Shown piece by piece: positions 7,325-9,339 of a DNA stretch of 9,339 nt (position 1 is its first letter; each line of letters begins with the position of its first letter). The stretch comes from an uncultured Collinsella sp. (GTDB lineage: Bacteria > Actinomycetota > Coriobacteriia > Coriobacteriales > Coriobacteriaceae): contig USEF01000052.1 in the NCBI GenBank assembly GCA_900553475.1, positions 1 through 9,339 on the forward strand, read 5' to 3'. Both the position numbers and the translations under genes were made by a program. The notes beneath the pieces were generated by a model. That model ran no database searches and was not told the DNA's origin. It saw only the letters and a program-made list of their open reading frames with translations.

Positions 7325-7795
7325 CTACTGAGCGGTCGCGGTCGCGTTGGCGCCCGCGGCTGCATCCTGCGAAAAGTCAAGTGTAACGCTCTCGCTGGGC
7401 TCCACCATGCCATAAGCGCCCGCAAGGTCGCGAATGCGCGTGTCGGCGCCATAGACCGAATGCATGACCTCCAGGTCGGAGCTCTCATCGGTCGCCTTTT
7501 CGAGCGTGCTGGTAAGCTCGGCGTTGCTGTTGAGCACCTGGGCCGTAACGCCGGCGAGCGCCACGCGGGCGACGCCGATCGTCATGAAGATAGCCGCAAT
7601 GATGCAAAACGTTTTAAGAACGCTCATGAAAACCGGGCTTACCGCCTGGTTTGCCTGACGGCCCGCGCCCGTGTAGACATCAAAGCGCGGCGCGCGCTGC
7701 TCACGGGGAGCAACGGGGGCCTGCGGCGTCTCACGATAGGCGGGCATGGCGTTCATATCATAGGCGAGTGCTGCGCTTGAAGTGTTGTAGCCCAT
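7325..7795 (-). CDS. ftsL: FtsL-like bitopic cell division protein
   Basis: This small membrane protein lies between rsmH and the transpeptidase gene, the standard ftsL position. Family knowledge: FtsL binds FtsQ/DivIB and FtsB/DivIC and helps activate FtsW-FtsI. The 156 residues show a cytoplasmic segment of about 55 residues rich in Ala, Pro and Arg, one membrane helix (about 56-80), then a polar stretch (about 85-117) that could form a short coiled coil. A segment RIRDLAGAYGMVEPSESVTLDF (120-141) follows and resembles the xLGM..P end common in FtsL/DivIC proteins. The tail (145-156) is low-complexity Ala/Thr. The ATG at 7795 has GGGAGG 9 nt upstream. The sequence is divergent and the assignment leans on synteny and topology, not on a strong motif. 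An FtsB/DivIC-type name is possible. Confidence 0.75.
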   Translation of the reverse strand: MGYNTSSAALAYDMNAMPAYRETPQAPVAPREQRAPRFDVYTGAGRQANQAVSPVFMSVLKTFCIIAAIFMTIGVARVALAGVTAQVLNSNAELTSTLEKATDESSDLEVMHSVYGADTRIRDLAGAYGMVEPSESVTLDFSQDAAAGANATATAQ

Positions 7796-7804
7796 GATAT
7801 GCCG

Positions 7805-7810
7805 CCTCCC
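7805..7810 (-). promoter_or_regulatory. Ribosome binding site of the ftsL-like gene
   Basis: GGGAGG on the minus strand lies 9 nt before the ATG at 7795 and supports that start. It sits in the 90-bp gap after rsmH (7796-7885). That gap otherwise holds only a short GC-rich dyad (GCGC-GACC-GCGC) next to the rsmH stop and no convincing promoter or terminator. Confidence 0.65.
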
Positions 7811-7885
7811 ATCCCGAGTACGTTGGTAGTGTGTTTAAGCTTCGTTTATGGTGCGAGCGGGAGGTCCAATATCGCGCGGTCGCGC

Positions 7886-8851
7886 CTACAGACGCTGCGC
7901 CACGCGGATTTTGGCTGATCTCGCCCGAGGGTTGCGCTCAACCTCATCAGGCTGGGCAACCAAGGGTTTGCGGGTGATGACCTTGAGTATCGGCACGTTG
8001 CCGCACACGCACACCGGAATCTCCGGCGGACACGTGCACCCCTGGCTCATCTCCTTAAAGTGGTTCTTTACGATACGGTCCTCGAGCGAGTGATACGAGA
8101 TGACGCAGATACGTCCGCCCGGGTTGAGCCACCTGGTGGCGGCATCAAGCCCTCGTTCGAGCACATCGAGCTCGTGATTGACCTCGATGCGAATGGCCTG
8201 GAAACTTTTCTTGGCCGGGTGTCCGCCATGCCGACGAGCGGCAGCCGGGATACCCGCCTTGATGATCTCGACAAATTGGCCGGTGGTTTCGATCGGTTCT
8301 TGCTCGCGGCGGCGCACGATCTCGCGCGCGATCTGCGAGGCGAACTTCTCTTCGCCGTAGACGCGTAGAATCCGGGCGAGGTCGTGTTCGTTATAGGTGT
8401 TGATGACCTCAGCTGCGTTTAAGGTGTTATTACCCGGATCCATCCGCATGTCCAATGGGGCGTCCTCGTTATACGAAAAGCCCCTGCCAGGGATATCGAG
8501 TTGCGGCGACGAAACGCCCAAATCGAACAGGAAGCCATCGACCCCGGGCACCTCGGCCGAGCAAAGCAGCTCGTCCAAGTCGCCGAAGTTGCCCTTCAGC
8601 AGCTGGTGCGGAACGCCGGGAACCTCGCGGTCCAGACGGGCGCCAGCGGCTTCGAGGGCCATGTCGTCCTGATCGACGCCGAGCAAAAGGCCCGTCTCCC
8701 CCACCTGCGCGGCCATCTTTACCGAATGGCCGGCACCGCCAAGGGTGCAATCGCAGACAACGGAGCCGCTCTTTAGCCGCAGCGACTCAAGCACTTCGCC
8801 GAGCATGACAGGTTCATGCCGATATTCTTGTGTCAAGATCCCACGCTCCAT
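7886..8851 (-). CDS. rsmH: 16S rRNA (cytosine(1402)-N(4))-methyltransferase (RsmH/MraW)
   Basis: RsmH is a cytoplasmic SAM-dependent enzyme that methylates N4 of C1402 in the 16S rRNA decoding centre. It is a conserved early member of dcw clusters, usually directly after mraZ as here. The 321 residues match the family. Motifs are YRHEPVML (10-17), the SAM-binding segment DCTLGGAGHS (34-43), GVDQD (58-62), DLGVSSPQLD (110-119), GFSYNEDAPLDMRMD (124-138), GEEKFASQIAREIV (166-179), HPAKKSFQAIRIEVN (211-225) and ISYHSLEDRIVK (251-262). Four cysteines (272, 274, 281, 283) form a CxC-CxC pair. The ATG at 8851 is 20 nt after mraZ and has only AAGG 12 nt away. A TTG at 8836, with GGAG 9 nt upstream, is a real alternative and would give 316 residues beginning at TQEYRHEPVML. 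Confidence 0.97.
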   Translation of the reverse strand: MERGILTQEYRHEPVMLGEVLESLRLKSGSVVCDCTLGGAGHSVKMAAQVGETGLLLGVDQDDMALEAAGARLDREVPGVPHQLLKGNFGDLDELLCSAEVPGVDGFLFDLGVSSPQLDIPGRGFSYNEDAPLDMRMDPGNNTLNAAEVINTYNEHDLARILRVYGEEKFASQIAREIVRRREQEPIETTGQFVEIIKAGIPAAARRHGGHPAKKSFQAIRIEVNHELDVLERGLDAATRWLNPGGRICVISYHSLEDRIVKNHFKEMSQGCTCPPEIPVCVCGNVPILKVITRKPLVAQPDEVERNPRARSAKIRVAQRL

Positions 8852-8871
8852 CCGTTACCCGTGCCTTGCCC

Positions 8872-9306
8872 TTACGAGAAGAAGAGGTCCAGCAGGGCCT
8901 CATCGTCATCGTCCTCATCGGCCGCGGCGCGATCCCAAACCTCAAGGTGGTCGTAGTTGCCCACAACCGTGACCTCGCGGTCGAGGTTCGCCTGCTTGCG
9001 GAGAGACTCGGAAAGACCGATACGACCGGCGCTGTCCACGTCCATCGACGTGGTGCGCTTGTTGATCGCCCTCATGAGCTTCTGGTCATTAATGTCACGC
9101 GGGTTAAAACCCTCGTGGCCCTCACGACCCGCGAAGAGTCCTTCGACCCACTTATCGAAGGCCTCGGCAGAGAACACGTACAGAGCATCGACATCCAGGG
9201 CTTTGAACACGCGAACGTGCTCTCCAAGCTCCTCGCGAAGGGGTGCAGGCAGGGACAGACGACCTTTTGCATCGAGATTGCGCTCGTATGCACCCGTCAT
9301 TCCCAT
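8872..9306 (-). CDS. mraZ: MraZ, transcriptional regulator of the dcw cluster
   Basis: MraZ is a ring-forming DNA-binding protein of the SpoVT/AbrB fold. In other bacteria it binds repeats in its own promoter and regulates the dcw operon. The 144 residues contain the two expected half-domains: YERNLDAKGRLSLPAPLREEL (7-27) with the DxKGR motif at 12-16, and MDVDSAGRIGLSESLRKQA (88-106) with DSAGR at 91-95. The second ends in VVGNYDHLEVWD (114-125). A strongly acidic tail (DEDDDDEALLDLFFS, 130-144) follows. The ATG at 9306 has AGGGGAGGG 5 nt upstream, and a second Met at codon 3 is less well placed. Only 33 bp upstream are in the window, so its promoter and MraZ boxes cannot be seen. It is probably the first gene of the operon. 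Confidence 0.96.
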   Translation of the reverse strand: MGMTGAYERNLDAKGRLSLPAPLREELGEHVRVFKALDVDALYVFSAEAFDKWVEGLFAGREGHEGFNPRDINDQKLMRAINKRTTSMDVDSAGRIGLSESLRKQANLDREVTVVGNYDHLEVWDRAAADEDDDDEALLDLFFS

Positions 9307-9311
9307 GTGCG

Positions 9312-9320
9312 CCCTCCCCT
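9312..9320 (-). promoter_or_regulatory. Strong ribosome binding site of mraZ
   Basis: AGGGGAGGG on the minus strand lies 5 nt before the ATG at 9306 and decides between that start and the Met at codon 3. The rest of the upstream sequence to 9339 shows no TGGG-type MraZ repeat. Confidence 0.75.
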
Positions 9321-9339
9321 CGGTTACTCAGATGGCACG

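Noticed and set aside
7796..7885. Possible promoter or terminator in the rsmH to ftsL-like gap
   Set aside because: TTGGAC and CATAAA are only 13 nt apart, and the GCGC-GACC-GCGC dyad has a 4-bp stem and no T run. Neither is convincing.
9307..9339. MraZ-binding repeats upstream of mraZ
   Set aside because: Only 33 bp are available and they show the ribosome binding site but no repeated TGGG-type box.

Overview
The window is a large part of a bacterial division and cell wall (dcw) cluster. All eight recognisable genes lie on the minus strand, so transcription runs from base 9339 towards base 1. In transcription order they are mraZ, rsmH (mraW), a small ftsL-like gene, a class B penicillin-binding protein (ftsI/pbpB type), murF, mraY, murD and ftsW. 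The ftsW gene runs off the left edge of the window. About 96% of the bases are coding. I saw no RNA genes, mobile elements, CRISPR arrays or phage genes.

The organism is probably a moderately high-GC Gram-positive bacterium. GC-rich third positions, proline-, arginine- and glycine-rich cytoplasmic tails on the division proteins, and the protein sequences suggest a member of the Coriobacteriia (Collinsella/Olsenella-like). This placement is an inference from general familiarity, not from a search.

Layout by region: 9306-7886 holds mraZ and rsmH, 20 bp apart. A 90-bp gap follows. Then 7795-5442 holds the ftsL-like gene and the transpeptidase gene, 17 bp apart. A 126-bp gap (5441-5316) comes next, with a possible promoter and several inverted repeats. 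Then 5315-1 holds murF, mraY, murD and ftsW, with gaps of 3, 9 and 36 bp. Strong Shine-Dalgarno sequences stand before mraZ, the ftsL-like gene and murF, which are the first genes of the three blocks. The genes inside the blocks have weak or poorly spaced ones, which suggests translational coupling within each block.

How the genes work together: MurD and MurF are cytoplasmic ligases that add D-Glu and D-Ala-D-Ala to the UDP-MurNAc peptide. MraY transfers the finished precursor to undecaprenyl phosphate to make lipid I. FtsW polymerises lipid II at the septum and the FtsI-type protein crosslinks the strands. The FtsL-like protein belongs to the membrane complex that activates FtsW-FtsI. MraZ is the cluster's transcription regulator, and RsmH methylates 16S rRNA. 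The third amino acid ligase, murE, commonly sits between ftsI and murF but is absent there. The 126-bp regulatory-looking gap occupies that place.

I found no evidence of an undescribed system. The points most worth checking are the missing murE with its dyad-rich gap, the divergent FtsL-like protein, and the long disordered tails on FtsW and FtsI.
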